NCBI GenBank assembly: GCA_036873755.1
Contig: JAVTVY010017201.1
Location: 1-64,000 of the forward strand
From: Hanleya hanleyi
Taxonomy: Eukaryota > Mollusca > Polyplacophora > Lepidopleurida > Hanleyidae
Length of the DNA: 64,000 bases
Direction of reading: 5' to 3'
Part shown: positions 1 through 11,029 of the stretch, piece by piece
Layout of the letters: every line of letters starts with the position of its first letter
Position numbering within the stretch: the stretch's first letter is position 1
The notes under the pieces: model-generated
What the model was told of the DNA's origin: nothing
Databases searched by the model: none
The model's input: only the letters and a program-made list of their open reading frames with translations
Position numbers and translations under genes: made by a program

Positions 1-143
1 TCCAATAGACGACGGTCACGGTGGAAACAATGGCGTATGGTAGCCCAGTGACGTTGATAAATGTCCCTGACACGCTCATCTTCAGGCAAGACTTCAACCG
101 GAGGTGCTGCTGGGTCCCAGGGAAATTCTTCTCCACGTCTCAT
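1..143 (-). CDS. Partial N-terminus of a Polinton A gene (unidentified)
   Basis: An ATG at 143 (reverse strand) opens a frame that stays open to the window edge, giving 47 codons. The peptide starts MRRGEEFPWDPAAPPVEVLP and continues with a charged stretch containing DIYQRHW and HCFHRDRR. It looks coding: it is not repetitive, and it stops being compositionally normal exactly where the CAGG microsatellite of the TIR begins. Its position, as the first gene inward from a right TIR and read inward, matches the first gene of element B1 (56867). I recall similar N-termini on large invertebrate Polinton proteins, possibly upstream of DNA polymerase B, but 47 residues cannot settle this. Confidence 0.45.
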   Translation of the reverse strand, partial: MRRGEEFPWDPAAPPVEVLPEDERVRDIYQRHWATIRHCFHRDRRLL

Positions 144-159
144 GCTTTCGTCTCATACA

Positions 160-225
160 AGCGGATAGGCAAGCAGGCAGGCAGGCAGGTAGGCAGACAG
201 GCTGGTCAGGTCAGTCAGGTAGGTA
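160..225. repeat. CAGG tetranucleotide microsatellite
   Basis: Imperfect run of CAGG/CAAG/TAGG units. Its inverted counterpart (CCTG)n lies at 45235-45312, inside the left TIR of B1, which supports reading both as the same TIR module. Confidence 0.8.
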
Positions 226-270
226 GTGCAATGTTCTAAAAATCGACTCCTTTTATACGTTTTTCTACAA

Positions 271-865
271 GCCGCCATCTTAAACCCACCGCCCACCACC
301 AACCACATGCCACCTATCTTGAAACCCACCACCCACCACCATCCACATGCCGCCATCTTGAAACCCACCACCCACCACCATCCACATGCCGCCATCTTGA
401 AACCCACCACCCACCACCATCCACATGCCGCCATCTTGAAACCCACCACCCACCACCATCCACATGCCGCCATCTTGAAACCACCACCCACCACCATCCA
501 CATGCCGCCATCTTGAAAACCCACCACCCACCACCTCATCCACATGCCGCCATCTTGAAACCCACCACCCACCACCAACCACTTGCCGCCATCTTGAAAC
601 CCACCACCCACCACCAACCACATGCCGCCATCTTGAAACCCACCACCCACCACCAACCACACATGCCGCCATCTTGCAACCCACCACCCACCACCATCCA
701 CATGCCGCCATCTTGCACCCACCACCCACCACCATCCACATGCCGCCATCTTGCAACCCACCACCCACCACCATCCACATGCCGCCATCTTGAAACCCAC
801 CACCCACCACCATCCACATGCCGCCATCTTGAAACCCACCACCCACCACCATCCACACACCCCAC
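271..865. repeat. 39-bp minisatellite with YY1-like core (TIR of A)
   Basis: About 15 tandem units of 38-42 bp. I count 14 exact copies of GCCGCCATCTT. The linker between cores is an ACCCACCACC-type low-complexity sequence that varies in length, while the core is nearly invariant. Open frames of 65-240 codons run through this array on both strands because of the repeat; they are not genes. Confidence 0.9.
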
Positions 866-968
866 GTGACCACAATACTCGCTTCTGATTGGCTGACGCG
901 TGACGTCACAAAGGTCATATGCAAATTTCTGAGGTCAATGTGACTCAATTGACGCTTTGTATACTACT

Positions 969-1140
969 CATGACACAGTGATAGATCACATAGTCAGTGA
1001 AGGTTCCCGATTTATGTTGAATGCCGTTGTTGCCTAAGTACTATTAGCAGCATTGCTTCAATGCATTTTGCTGAGAAGAACAGGACTTTCATAATGTGAT
1101 GTTTAGCACTGTAATATCACTTGTCTTTATTGCACCATGT
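969..1140. other. Short flank outside element A, nothing recognised
   Basis: Unique sequence beginning at the TACTACT terminus. The six bases next to the terminus are catgac; the other flank is outside the window, so a target-site duplication cannot be tested. Confidence 0.5.
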
Positions 1141-1530
1141 AAGCAACCTGTCTGTCTTGTGCGCTGTCCTCAGTGTTTTATAGGGTGGATGGAGGGTGCC
1201 TGGTTCCATGCTGCTTCAAAGATTTCTTCTTTTAGCAGGAACACAACTGGGCTGGTTGGTTCTTAGTTGGTTCGTCGTGATAAAGCTGAAATATTGTTGA
1301 AAGCAACGTTAAATTCTGTTCACTCACTCACTGTAAGCGACCTGTGTGTGTCTTGTGTGCTATCCTCAGAGTTTTATAGGGTGGATGGAGGTTATCTGTT
1401 TCCATGCTGCTTCAAAGATGTCGTCGTTAAAGTAACAGGAATGCAATTTCACTTGGCTGGGTGGTGCTTAGTTGGTTCGTCGCGATATAGCTGAAATATG
1501 GTGGAAAGTGACGTTAAATTCTATCCACTC
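1141..1530. repeat. Dimeric SINE-like repeat
   Basis: Two direct copies of about 195 bp (1141-1332 and 1333-1530). They share gttttatagggtggatgga, a ttagttggttcgtcg block and an end of the form ctgaaatat..ggaaag..gacgttaaattct..ccactcact. The same terminal block recurs near 20545-20600. The ACTC-type tail is typical of dispersed molluscan repeats. A 75-codon ORF inside is incidental. Confidence 0.6.
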
Positions 1531-2870
1531 ACTATTAGCAGCATTTTACAACAACAACAGTTCGCGGACTTCCAGTCGTCTCATTTTCATTTGCTGGCAT
1601 TGTTTCAGATAGAATACAACAGCTTATTTCATACAATCAGGAATGAAAAAAAAGGTTGAAATCTTAATGTTCCAACTTTCGTAGAGAAATGAACAAGATG
1701 AAAGGGGAAATTTGAAATTTTATTTTTATCCTGATATTCAATTTTTCAATGTTGGCGGGTCCGTGAAACACAAAATTAAGTTTTGTACTGCCTCACATTG
1801 GATTTCGCCCATTAGTAAAGAAATCCCTTCTCAGAGGCGCTACTACCAGAGATGATTCCCGATTACTCATCCTCCATGGGTATATGCCCCACCCTCTGTC
1901 CCATTCTTAAAAAAATTGCCACACCTATTATGTAGAGGGTGTGCCCATTTTAGGGAGATCTAAACCCTGTGAGTACCAATTTATGTGTTACACATGTATT
2001 CGGGTGTCGATTTGACGGGAATTTTTCGCGATATTTCTGACAGTATAGGTTTTGATAACTTTCCTCTGCAAACGCATCCACAGAATAAAAACCTAAATAT
2101 TTTCATCTCAGTATTATAGGATCATGGAAATATAAATGCCATAAATTATTGTCATGAATAATATCATTATCTTCAGCTATTCCTTGGGATGCTTGCTTGT
2201 ACACACGTAACACGATTTGCTGAGACTTCTACCAAAATTCACCAGGACAGGCCTCCATAAAAAGCATAGGTTGGGACCAATAGCTATCCGGTAGCTAAAA
2301 GGACACCTAAAACCTTGACTCAAAATGATATTTGGTGTATGTCATGGCTGACAAAAAGTGGCATTGCAGCACTAGATTGCTTTTGATCATGCAGAGTGGC
2401 AAATGAATAGAAACTGACAATTTGGTCAGAACGGATACAAAAGTTTTGTGTTTTGTAAAAATAATGGTACCGTACCATTTGTACAAATTTTATTTCAAAA
2501 TATATAGTCGCATTAGCCTAGCCCCATAAGGAAGATAAGGCATCTTTTTATAATGAAGTTCATGTTCAAACTTAATTTTGCAGGACATGAAATATGAAAA
2601 TTAAAATAGCTCAATTTAATGTATATGCCATACTGAAGCCAAGGCCTCAGTTTATTTTTTTTTTATTTTTCATGAAAATATTATTATATACAAAAACGAA
2701 TTTAAGTTTTGTGACAAATGAATCGTATCCATAAATTTCGTTTCAGGATATTATGTTAAACCACGACTATAAATGATAACTGTTTCGGACCACTGCCTAT
2801 AAATTTGCACGTTAATCGAGTTGTCTCCCTTGATACTTTCAATCTTTTGCCTACAGCAGTGGACACACAT
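1531..2870. other. AT-rich non-coding stretch
   Basis: No credible coding frame, repeat family or RNA gene seen. The sequence is AT-rich with short homopolymers (poly-T near 2652). Confidence 0.5.
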
Positions 2871-2875
2871 TCTTT

Positions 2876-3270
2876 TTGTCCCCCGCCGCAACGCGGCCGG
2901 GGACTTTAAAATGGTTCTTGCTTCTTTGTGTCCGTGGATGTCTGTGTACGTCCGTGCATGTCTGTTCGAAGTGATAACTTCTTCCTAACGCTTTGTTGGA
3001 TTCTTCCAAAATTCGGAATACGCATTCCTTGCGACAAGACGCCAGTCCGTATTGCATTTCAGCAACATCTGCCTGAAGGTGGCGCCACTAGTTCTTGCTT
3101 CTTTGTGTCCGTGGATGTCCGTGTACGTCCGTGCATGTCTGTTCGAAGTGATAACTTCCTAAAGCTTTATTGGATTCTTCCGAAATTCGGAATACGCATT
3201 CCTTGCGACAAGACGCCAGTCCGTATTGCATTTCAGCAACATCTGCCTGAAGGGGGCGCCACTGGTTCTT
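2876..3270. repeat. GC-rich hairpin followed by two 175-bp direct repeats
   Basis: A strong hairpin at about 2878-2906 (GTCCCCCGCCGC, loop AAC, GCGGCCGGGGAC) precedes two direct copies of a ~175-bp unit (2915-3090 and 3091-3262). Each unit holds ttcttgcttctttgtgtccg, tccgtgcatgtctgttcgaa and a gaattcgg/ttccga half-palindrome. Unit two has lost a few bases. A partial third start (ggttcttga) follows. This is a dispersed repeat, not a gene. Confidence 0.7.
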
Positions 3271-3782
3271 GATCAGGGGAAAAGCAAAAGCTCCAGGGAC
3301 ATAAGTGTCGCGTACAAATGCCACAGAGGCAAAAGCCCTAGCGGACAAAAGCCCCATACCAATTAATTAAAAACCAATAAATCGAAAAGCATGTTCAGGC
3401 AAATATAGGGCTTTTTAAATGGGCACTACATCAAAATTTAGATACATGTACCATTTAATTATTCAAATAGACCCAATCGCGCTATTCGACCCTTACGGTA
3501 TCAAAAGCCCACTATTTTTATCGTTTATTAAGTATCACTTTGATAAAAAAAAACAAAAAAAAACAAAGTGATTATTATTCAGTAACAAAAAAAAAAGGTT
3601 GAATAGAGCGATTTGAGCTATTCGTCCTTTTGCAGGAATGACAATAGCGCGCTCAGTGTAGCCTGCACACGTGTGCGCATTGCAACAGTCAAACAGTTAT
3701 GACAATTTTGAGATAGCCAATTATGGCAATACTCTGATATGGAGTGGACGGCCACAGGTAAAATCCGTATTTCTTGTGCTGT
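3271..3782. other. AT-rich flank left of the DIRS element
   Basis: Poly-A-rich patches at 3547-3596. I see no gene or obvious repeat. Confidence 0.5.
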
Positions 3783-3945
3783 AAAACTTAGCTTCGCATA
3801 CCTTATTGCTATCGTGTTCCTACGCGATTGCTCCATTGTAAAACCTTACCACAGAACCAAAAGAAATAGTCCCTGTAATGCCCAATGCCCATGCGCGAGT
3901 ACCCAGAACCCTCTCTGTCTGACCACGTCACTTCCTTCTTTCCTC
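3783..3945 (+). repeat. Left inverted terminal repeat of the DIRS element
   Basis: Matches the reverse complement of 10823-10980 over about 160 bp, with one ~12-base indel. Shared blocks include ttattgctatcgtgttcct and gcccaatgcccatgcgcgag. Confidence 0.85.
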
Positions 3946-4176
3946 TACAACCGTAGCGGTCAGACGTAGTTTCTAAGTGCTCTGTGAAAAAAGTCTCAAG
4001 ATCTACATCTGGAGTACCACGCAATTCCTAGTTCATTACCTTGGATTACCTCGGAGATTCCCTGGGATATTTACCTGGAGAAGAGAGTGGAATATTACCA
4101 AATTCCTGTGATTCTGGATACCTACCTGGACTTCTACTACAAGCGTCAGGGAGTATACGTTGGAATCATATTAAAG

Positions 4177-4401
4177 ATGGCGTCCGTCTTCTGTGTTCTT
4201 TGTGGACAGTCTAAACCCACGACGGACCCGCACTCAGCTTGTCCGCCGTGTAGAGGTGTTTGGTGTGATCAGTATGCTAAATGTGCGGAATGTGAGCTTC
4301 AAGATCCTCATGGTACTCATATGAACAGTCACAATCAAAGCGTGACTGAGATACATCTTTTTTTTTTAGATAACGACTCTATAACGAATATTATGGATTA
4401 A
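4177..4401 (+). pseudogene. DIRS Cys-rich leader/gag N-terminal fragment
   Basis: The ATG at 4177 sits in a good context (aagATGg). The peptide begins MASVFCVLCGQ and carries three CxxC-type pairs (FCVLC, CPPC, CAEC) plus one extra Cys within its first 45 residues, a zinc-binding arrangement expected near the start of DIRS gag proteins. The frame then reads through HGTHMNSHNQSVTEIH and an oligo-T stretch (about 4361) to a stop at 4399-4401. The 4297-4653 segment it runs into exists elsewhere in the window (15690-15845, 19941-20293), so the leader is probably separated from the main gag by inserted or rearranged sequence. Confidence 0.5.
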
Positions 4402-4762
4402 GAATACTGATCAGCGATACGGATTTGATATTTTTGGAACATCATGATGTCTTGCCGGCATCCTTGAAAACTGTTGACCGCTTCTCTCTTGCTGGAAACA
4501 AGCCTATGTTTATGTATACTATGATTGTCCTTTTGAATTTGGTGCTAATACTGTTATGTGGAAAATGGAATAGGTCTTTGGATTATGGACGCGGATATTC
4601 TCTAATGGACGACGGCTGGATTATGAATGACGGACTAGACGCTTGTAATGGCCCGAAAATATATTCGAACAGTATCTTGTTGGTTCTTATGCCGGAGAAA
4701 TTCTGCCGCCACCCGGCTTTGTTAGGGCCGAGAGCTTGGTCGCCTCTCTGTCTCGCTCCACT

Positions 4763-7327
4763 ATGAACGAGCCGGACGAGTCTGCCTCTGTTGATATGTC
4801 CGTAATCCAAGACACGGAGTTAATTTCGCCTCGTAATTTACCGAATGTTGTTACAATTTCTCCTCCATGCACTAATTCTGTTTTAGGGACCAAGGTGGGG
4901 AACAAAGATGGCGGGCACCCTGCAGGTAAAGTATTGCACGGGACACCCTTGACCTTGACGGCTACCTTTGATCCATTATCTGTGACGTCACTTCCGACCA
5001 AAGGTCCCCTGTTCAGGATAGTGAATCCGGAGAGTGTGACTATACCCCCAGTCAAGGATCCGTCACTTCCGGAGAATTTGTCAACATCTCGGTCCAGCCC
5101 ATCTCCGTCTACAATAATTACGGAGATGCCTGCTGCTTCATCGACTGTAATATCACCAGTTCCTGTGCAGTCTACGGTGATTATTACACCTGTTTCCGGT
5201 TTTGCTGAGTCTCGCCATTCTCTTCTGAATGTCCCGAAACTATCTAGGGCGCCTCTGCAACAGCCGTTGTCAGCACCCCCGCAGCTTGCTCAACCGGTAC
5301 ATCTTCCACGTATGCCTGTGTCCAGCTACGACTTCCGGCCTACGGTAGCTCCGATTATATCGGATGCTTACATGCAACCTCTTACATCATACCTTCCGGT
5401 ATCATCTTACCTTCCGGTATCATTGTCTCACATCGGAACTTCCGCTGCTTTTCCTGCGCATGTTCCGACGTCGGCTACTACATCCTACTATAGGACTGCC
5501 TCTACGTACGATGTTCCTGTTACTTCATCGGTATATGGTGTTCCGTGTCTTTCATCGATGTATGATACTCGAGCTATGTCATCAATGTACAGACTTCCGG
5601 TTACATCATCGGTGTATAGCAGGCCGGCTGATCCCTATACTGCGCCTCCGTACTCTCCACTTCCTGTGCGTAGTGCAGTATATAGGCCTACATCGTATCC
5701 TTCGGTGGCTTCTGTAGCCGACCATTTGATGCACCCCGTCGAGTGTATCCTTCTGCACGTATACCTAGTCCTACACGTCCGACTTCCGGTACATCGGGTG
5801 CTTACTTCCGTTCTCCATCTCCTAGGCCTGTCAGATATGCTATGCCATATCATGCGCCTATACCGAGACGGCAAGTTAGGGTTGCTCACCCACATCTGCC
5901 TAGATACCCAGCTAGGCCTGTGATGTCACAGTATGCGGCTGCTTCCGGTTCCGCCTTACTTCCTCCTTCTGGTAGGCAGTGCCCCCAGCAGCATCTATTT
6001 CTGCCAGCCTGTCCGACAGGTTTAATAGATTATCTGCTGGTTTTGCAGCCCTTCAACGTGACATGTTGATGCCTCCACCACCACCACCGACGCCACTTCC
6101 GGTCCCTGAGTGGGCTGGCTATCAACCTCGTCCCGTGTCATCAAGACGGCCGACTTCCGCTACCCAAGCTCAGATACCACTTGATCTCTCGTGGGGTAGT
6201 AGACCTACACCTCCTTCGTTTGTGCCCAGGTTTACCTCTGCGGATCCTGTGACAGTGGCTAACGCTGAGCCGGAAGCGGAAGAACGGGCTTCCTTGTTTG
6301 ATGCTGATCCGGATATCGCGGCGTCCAGTTATTCTGAAATATTGGCACGCCTCTACGAGTTATTTCCGGATATGACTCCTCCGCCAGTTGTGGAATCGAG
6401 AAGGGTCACTGCGATGTCGGATCTCAGACAAGAGCCTACTCATCGCACATCACTTCCGCCGTCCAGAGCCGTTTTTGAATGTGCTGAGCGCATGCGGGAT
6501 GCCTTCTCTCTGCCTAAGACCCAAGATGAGAGGCAACGACAACAGGAATCTAGATCTCTGTTTAAGAAATCTACTGGTGTCTTCCCGCTGGAGCGACCCG
6601 TTTTTCGGTCCTATTCAGTTCACCCTGGCATGATCGAGCTGCGGTCCAGGAACCAGAACTCGATCAGTTTATTGGAGCCACTCCACCTAAGAAGGATATT
6701 CCTCTTTCTATTCGTCAGATTTGTCTCCTGGAGGACACTTCGAGACAGGAGGTAGCGATTACTTCCCATCTAGACTGGTTTTTATATGCCATTCGTACGA
6801 TACTTAATCGCATACCTCAGACGTCATCTTCCGGTTTTGTTTCTGTTCCTGTCGATGACGTCAACCTGATGAAGGACTTCCTGACGGCAGCTGCGCGTGC
6901 GGACGCGGACTTGATGGCATCTTCAGTCTTCATGTCCGCTATGTTCGTACAGCTAAGGCGTCTCTCACTGTCTGCGGCCCTGCCTACGTATACCCCGCCC
7001 AGTGTGAGATAAGCCTTAAGGGAGCAGTCCCCCGCCTCGGGACTTCTGTTTGCGGGTATTATCCCAGTGCTGCAGAATGAAATGTCCACTGCCAGGACTA
7101 CGCACTCCTATTTTGCGCCTCAACAGAGGAAGCGATCGGCCCCAGAGACCTCGACATCGTCTTCCTCGGCCCCGAAGAAAGCTTCTTCAAGTTCTTCTTC
7201 CGGGGCTGGTAGCAAAAAGGATGCGCCCTCCTCTTCGAAATCAGGCGGAGGTTCGAAGGGAGGGGGGAGCGGCCACTCTAAACGTGGAGGCGGAAAAGGG
7301 AAGTCCGCTAAAGCTCCCAAGAAATGA
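4763..7327 (+). pseudogene. DIRS gag-like protein, frame-shifted
   Basis: Coding signal runs from ATG 4763 to TGA 7325-7327 but changes frame at least four times (near 5740, 5980, 6640 and 7000). The N-terminal half is Ser/Pro/Tyr-rich with imperfect repeats of the YLPVSS and SSVYxxP kind. The middle holds a proline run (PPPPPP at about 6075) and an acidic segment. Next comes a helical part (YAIRTILNRIP, then ADADLMASSVFMSAMFVQLRRL, read as separate pieces). The tail from about 7150 is Ser/Lys/Gly-rich and strongly basic, as in nucleic-acid-binding gag C-termini. The coding strand is unusually dense in CTTCCGG heptamers (see findings). Confidence 0.65.
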
Positions 7328-7373
7328 GGGCACGGGCCATGCAGGTGTTCGTTCTGCATGTTGAGACCGCACT

Positions 7374-9488
7374 TTGCCGCTGTTCCCAATTTCACCAGAT
7401 CCGGCGCTTCCGGTAGGCGGGAGACTTGTAAGTTTTTGGCGGAATTGGGAAGCAATCCTGGCGGATTCGTGGGTGCTGAACACCCTACGTCATGGGTATC
7501 GGCTGGAGTTCGCCACGACTGCCCCGTTGACTTCGTCACTCAAGTCATCTCGAATTCCTGTGCATCGGGAGCACCTGATGGAGATTCAGAGGTCCGTGGA
7601 CAAGTTGGTAGTGAAGGGTGCTGCTATAGAACTTCCGCCAACCGATGTGTCCCCGGGCTTTATTCGGTGTGTGAATGAATGAATGAATATTTATTTGGTC
7701 CCCATGAAGAACACCACCGAAATGCGTATGGTGATAAACCTACGCCGGTTAAACAAGGACTTCTTGGCCCCCACCTCCTCATTTCCGGATGGAGTCGTTC
7801 CAGTCTATTTGTTCGGCTCTGTTACAAGGGGACTGGATGACGTCTCTCATGTGTCTCTCGACCTCCAAGATGCATACCTGCATGTTCCGATCTACAGGGC
7901 TCATCACAAATATCTGCGCTTCCTGGTTGGCAGCCGGAAGTTCCAGTTACTTGTGCTCCCTTTCGGACTATCCACGTCCCCTTGGGTCTTCACCAGAGTT
8001 TTCAACCCGGTGGCGTCATTCCTGCACACCAGAGGTCTCAAGTATCACTTCTACCTCGACGATTCTCTACTACGGAATCAGTGCAGGGAAGAACTCCGCA
8101 AGGACACCAAATTCGTTTGGGAGATCCTTGTTGCTCTGGGCTATCTTCCTCACGAGGGCAAATCGGAGTTGACACCATCCCAGTCTCGAGTATTTCTCGG
8201 AGTTTCCTACGACACCCTTTCAACATTAGCGAAACCTCCGGAAGACCGCTGGAAGAAAATTCTGACGTCGGTGCCGACGTTCCTGTCAGCATCACACAGA
8301 CATGCTCTCCAATTCGCTGCAGTGATTGGCCTGTTAACATCGACTCAGGATGTAACGCCTCGAGGCCGCTTGCAGCTTCGGCCGTTGATGGTGCACCTCA
8401 ACAACTTTTGGCCGAAACGACACCTCAATCCGACTGTCCCTGTGACAGAGGATGTCAAACGTCTCCTGCGCTGGTGGCTGCAGCCGGAGAACGTGATGAT
8501 AGGTGTCTCCTTCCTACCCTTTCAGCCATCCTGTCAACTGTTCACGGACGCATCCATGGAAGGATGGGGAGCACATTTGGGTTCGAGGTCAATATCCGGC
8601 TTGTGGAACGACAGCCCGAGGAAGATGCATATCAGTGTATTGGAATTCCAGGCCGTAACCCTGGCCATACAGAGATTGCTTCCAGACCTCAAGAACCAAC
8701 GCTTGTTAGTAGCAGCGGACAACACGATAGTCCTCGCCTACATAAACAAGCAGGGAGGAACTCATTCTCCCCAACTGCTGGATCAGGCACAGAAATTCTT
8801 CAGCCTCTGTTGGGACAACGAAATTTCTGTGCGGGCTCGCCACATTCCCGGGCATCTGAACGTGCTGGCCGACACATTATCCAGACCGAATCAGATAATA
8901 TCGACCGAGTGGCAGCTTCACGAAGACATCTTAGCCCAGATGTCTCGGATATGGGAGACGCCGAATGTGGATCTGTTCACCACCCGTTGAAAGCATCTAC
9001 TTCCGGCCTATGTGTCTCCCGTTCCGGATCCAGCAGCCCTGGCAATCGACGCCCTGTCTTTGGACTGGTCCGGCATGATTGCGTACGCTTACCCGCCACC
9101 AGCAATCTTGTCGCAAGTCCTCCGGAAGATCCAAGCACAGCCATGCGTGGTCTACCTTGTGGCTCCGTGGTGGCCCACTCGCCCATGGTTTGCAGACCTA
9201 ATGGATCTTCTTATAGACGTGCCTCGTCGGCTGCCGCTTTGGTGGAACCTGCTTCGTCAGCCGAGATCCAGCCTGTACCACTCGAAGCCCGGTCTATTTC
9301 AACTGACCGCGTTCAAGTGCTCCAGCATCAGTTCGTTGAGGCTGGATTTTCTGTCGAAGCGTCCGAAAGGATGGTCCGGTCCACCAGAGCATCAACGACT
9401 GCGGTGTACCAGAACAAGTGGAAGTCCTTCACTACCTGGCGTTTTGGACGTGGAATTGCTCCAACCTCTGCCTCTGTTCATCAGGTAG
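7374..9488 (+). pseudogene. DIRS reverse transcriptase-RNase H
   Basis: The N-terminal part (7374-7680: VGGRLVSFW, GYRLEF, PVHREHLMEIQ) is separated from the main frame (7683-8990) by a GAAT repeat (about 7673-7686) that shifts frame. The RT core has MVINLRRLN, SLDLQDAYLHVPI (catalytic Asp), LPFGLSTSPWVFTRV and the active-site box FYLDDSLL. RNase H follows with FTDASMEGWGAHL, VLEFQAV, AADNTIVLAY and HIPGHLNVLADTLSR, which supply the acidic residues and the His. An in-frame TGA at 8988-8990 interrupts the conserved connector to the recombinase; coding resumes in the same frame (YVSPVPDPAALAIDALSLDW) to 9488. The family call is secure; the copy is inactive. Confidence 0.85.
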
Positions 9489-10391
9489 CAGACTTCATTT
9501 TGCATCTGTTTCATGACAGGCAGCTTGTTCCGGCCACGGTCGACGGCTATCGGTCCGCTATTTCCAGGGTACTTCAATTGACCAGGTGTCAACCCATCAC
9601 TCGACGTCAACCTTTCCGCCCTTCTTCGTTCCTTTCTGGTGGGGAGGCCTACTCCGACGCCGCAGCTTCCTAAATGGGATTTGGCACTGGTTCTTAGGGG
9701 CCTGTCCGTGCCGCCCTTCGAACCCATCGGCACCTGTGAGATGAAGTTTCTCTCCAACAAGACCGTCTTTCTGATCGCCTTTGCATCTGCCGCCCGCGTA
9801 TCAGAAATCCATGCCTTGGACTTCAGGTCTTTGAGATACAACCCTAAGTGGACCTGGGTGGCGTTATCTACGCTCCCGGAGTTTGTTGCTAAGAACCAGT
9901 CACTGTACGACAACCTTCCGAGAGAGTTCGTCATCCCGGCTCTGTCCAACATCCTGTCCGTAGCTGTTGACGACGACAGAGTCCTGTGCCCCGTCAGAGC
10001 TCTCTCCTGCTACCTGGCCCGTGTGGAGCATATGAGAGCCGGGCGGGTGCGTCTATTCATCCCTTTTGGGCCCTCTTCAAAGCAGGAGATATCCAAAAAT
10101 ACCATATCTGCCTGGCTTTCCAAAACTATTTGTTTGGCATATACGGACGTACCACTTGAGGTAACTACTTTATCCAAGGTCTCCGTCCATGAGGGCAGGG
10201 CCATGGCGGCATCCTGGCCTCTATGGACCAATAGATCCGTGTCAGACATTATGAGGGCCTGCTACTGGAGGAGTAATGTAACCTTTGTTTCTCACTACCT
10301 CCGGGATTTGACGCTTCAGAGACGGGACATATACTCGCTGGGACCCCTGGTGGCTGCCCAGCATGTTGCGGACCCGTCCTCATCGCACTAG
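9330..10391 (+). pseudogene. DIRS tyrosine recombinase
   Basis: The core-binding (SAM-like) part is read at about 9355-9630 (ASTTAVYQNKWKSFTTW, DGYRSAISRVLQ) and the catalytic part at 9639-10391 after a frame change near 9630. The catalytic part holds the first Arg in ARVSEIHALDF, the box HEGRA (His..Arg) and the nucleophile Tyr in FVSHYLRDL, i.e. the R..HxxR..Y set of DIRS integrases. It ends at TAG 10389-10391. The enzyme would join a circular cDNA intermediate to the genome without making target duplications. Its position after RNase H is the canonical DIRS order. Confidence 0.8.
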
Positions 10392-10683
10392 ACCTCCTAG
10401 TGGTTTTACCATTTTTTAAAAATCTGGTAAGTGGCTGCTCTCCCCAAATTTTCAAAAAAAGAGGGGGGCGGCGGGAGGTTTCGGTCTAGTGCTTGTCAGC
10501 TATTCACTAGGCCCGCTTATTATATATATATAAGGCTGAGTGATTGTATCGATGGCCATACCGTCATGCTACATGTCTTTATGGCACTTGATTATCTCGC
10601 TGACTCCTGTTTTATCCTTCGCCTATGCTTGAGACCTTTTCTGTTTTTACCACTATTTCCCTCCTCCTGCTATGATATTCTAG

Positions 10684-11018
10684 CAATAAGGTATGTGAAG
10701 GTAAGTTTTACAGCGCAAGAAATATGAAAAATTTGAAAATCAATTTTCCTATTTCTAAGCTTAAACTTACCTTCACATACTGTGATGGCCCTTCCAGCCT
10801 CCCCGCTGATGGGTTAGTAACACTGGTTGAATAGGAAAGAAGGAAGTGACGTGGTCAGACAGAGAGGGTTATGGGTGCTCGCGCATGGGCATTGGGCATT
10901 ACAGGGACAGTGGTAAGGTTTTACAATGGAGCAATCGCGTAGGAACACGATAGCAATAAGGTATGTGAAGGTAAGTTTAAGTTTAGAAATAGGAAAATTG
11001 ATTTTCAAATTTTTCATT
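10684..11018. repeat. DIRS right ITR and internal complementary region
   Basis: 10823-10980 is the inverted copy of the left ITR. 10684-10730 also matches the left ITR (agcaataaggtatgtgaag). 10726-10795 is complementary to 10945-11018 (cttaaacttaccttcacata against tatgtgaaggtaagtttaag). The result is a nested hairpin-capable end, the hallmark of DIRS 3' regions. Confidence 0.75.
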
Positions 11019-11029
11019 TTTATAGCTCC

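Larger units (their letters stand above)
1..968 (-). mobile_element. Right end of Polinton-like element A
   Basis: This is a partial minus-strand gene followed outward by a CAGG/CCTG microsatellite, a GCCGCCATCTTG minisatellite, a TGACGTCA site (901-908), an octamer ATGCAAAT (919-926) and the terminal TACTACT (962-968). The same modules occur in the same order at the left end of B1 (44354-45422) in inverted orientation, so this is the matching right end of a separate element whose body lies upstream of the window. The AG..TC-type terminus fits the known Polinton TIR rule. Confidence 0.7.
3783..11018 (+). mobile_element. DIRS-like tyrosine-recombinase retrotransposon, decayed
   Basis: Inverted terminal repeats (3783-3945 and 10823-10980) enclose, in order, a Cys-rich leader protein, a long Tyr/Pro/Ser-rich gag, RT with RNase H of DIRS type, and a tyrosine recombinase. 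There is no LTR, no aspartic protease and no DDE integrase, as is usual for DIRS elements. Inverted copies around 10684-10795 and 10945-11018 at the right end fit the internal complementary region that DIRS elements use to circularise. Several frame changes, a TGA within the RT/RH-YR connector and a GAAT microsatellite expansion show that this copy is dead. Confidence 0.85.

Noticed and set aside
153..948. Long Trp/Gly/Val-rich reading frames across the 39-bp minisatellite
   Set aside because: They exist on both strands only because of the repeat unit length; no start context, and composition is dictated by the repeat.
7982..9330. Long Ser/Arg-rich frame overlapping RT-RNase H
   Set aside because: It is a +1 shadow of the RT/RNase H sequence; only its end (about 9330-9630) coincides with the true recombinase N-terminus.
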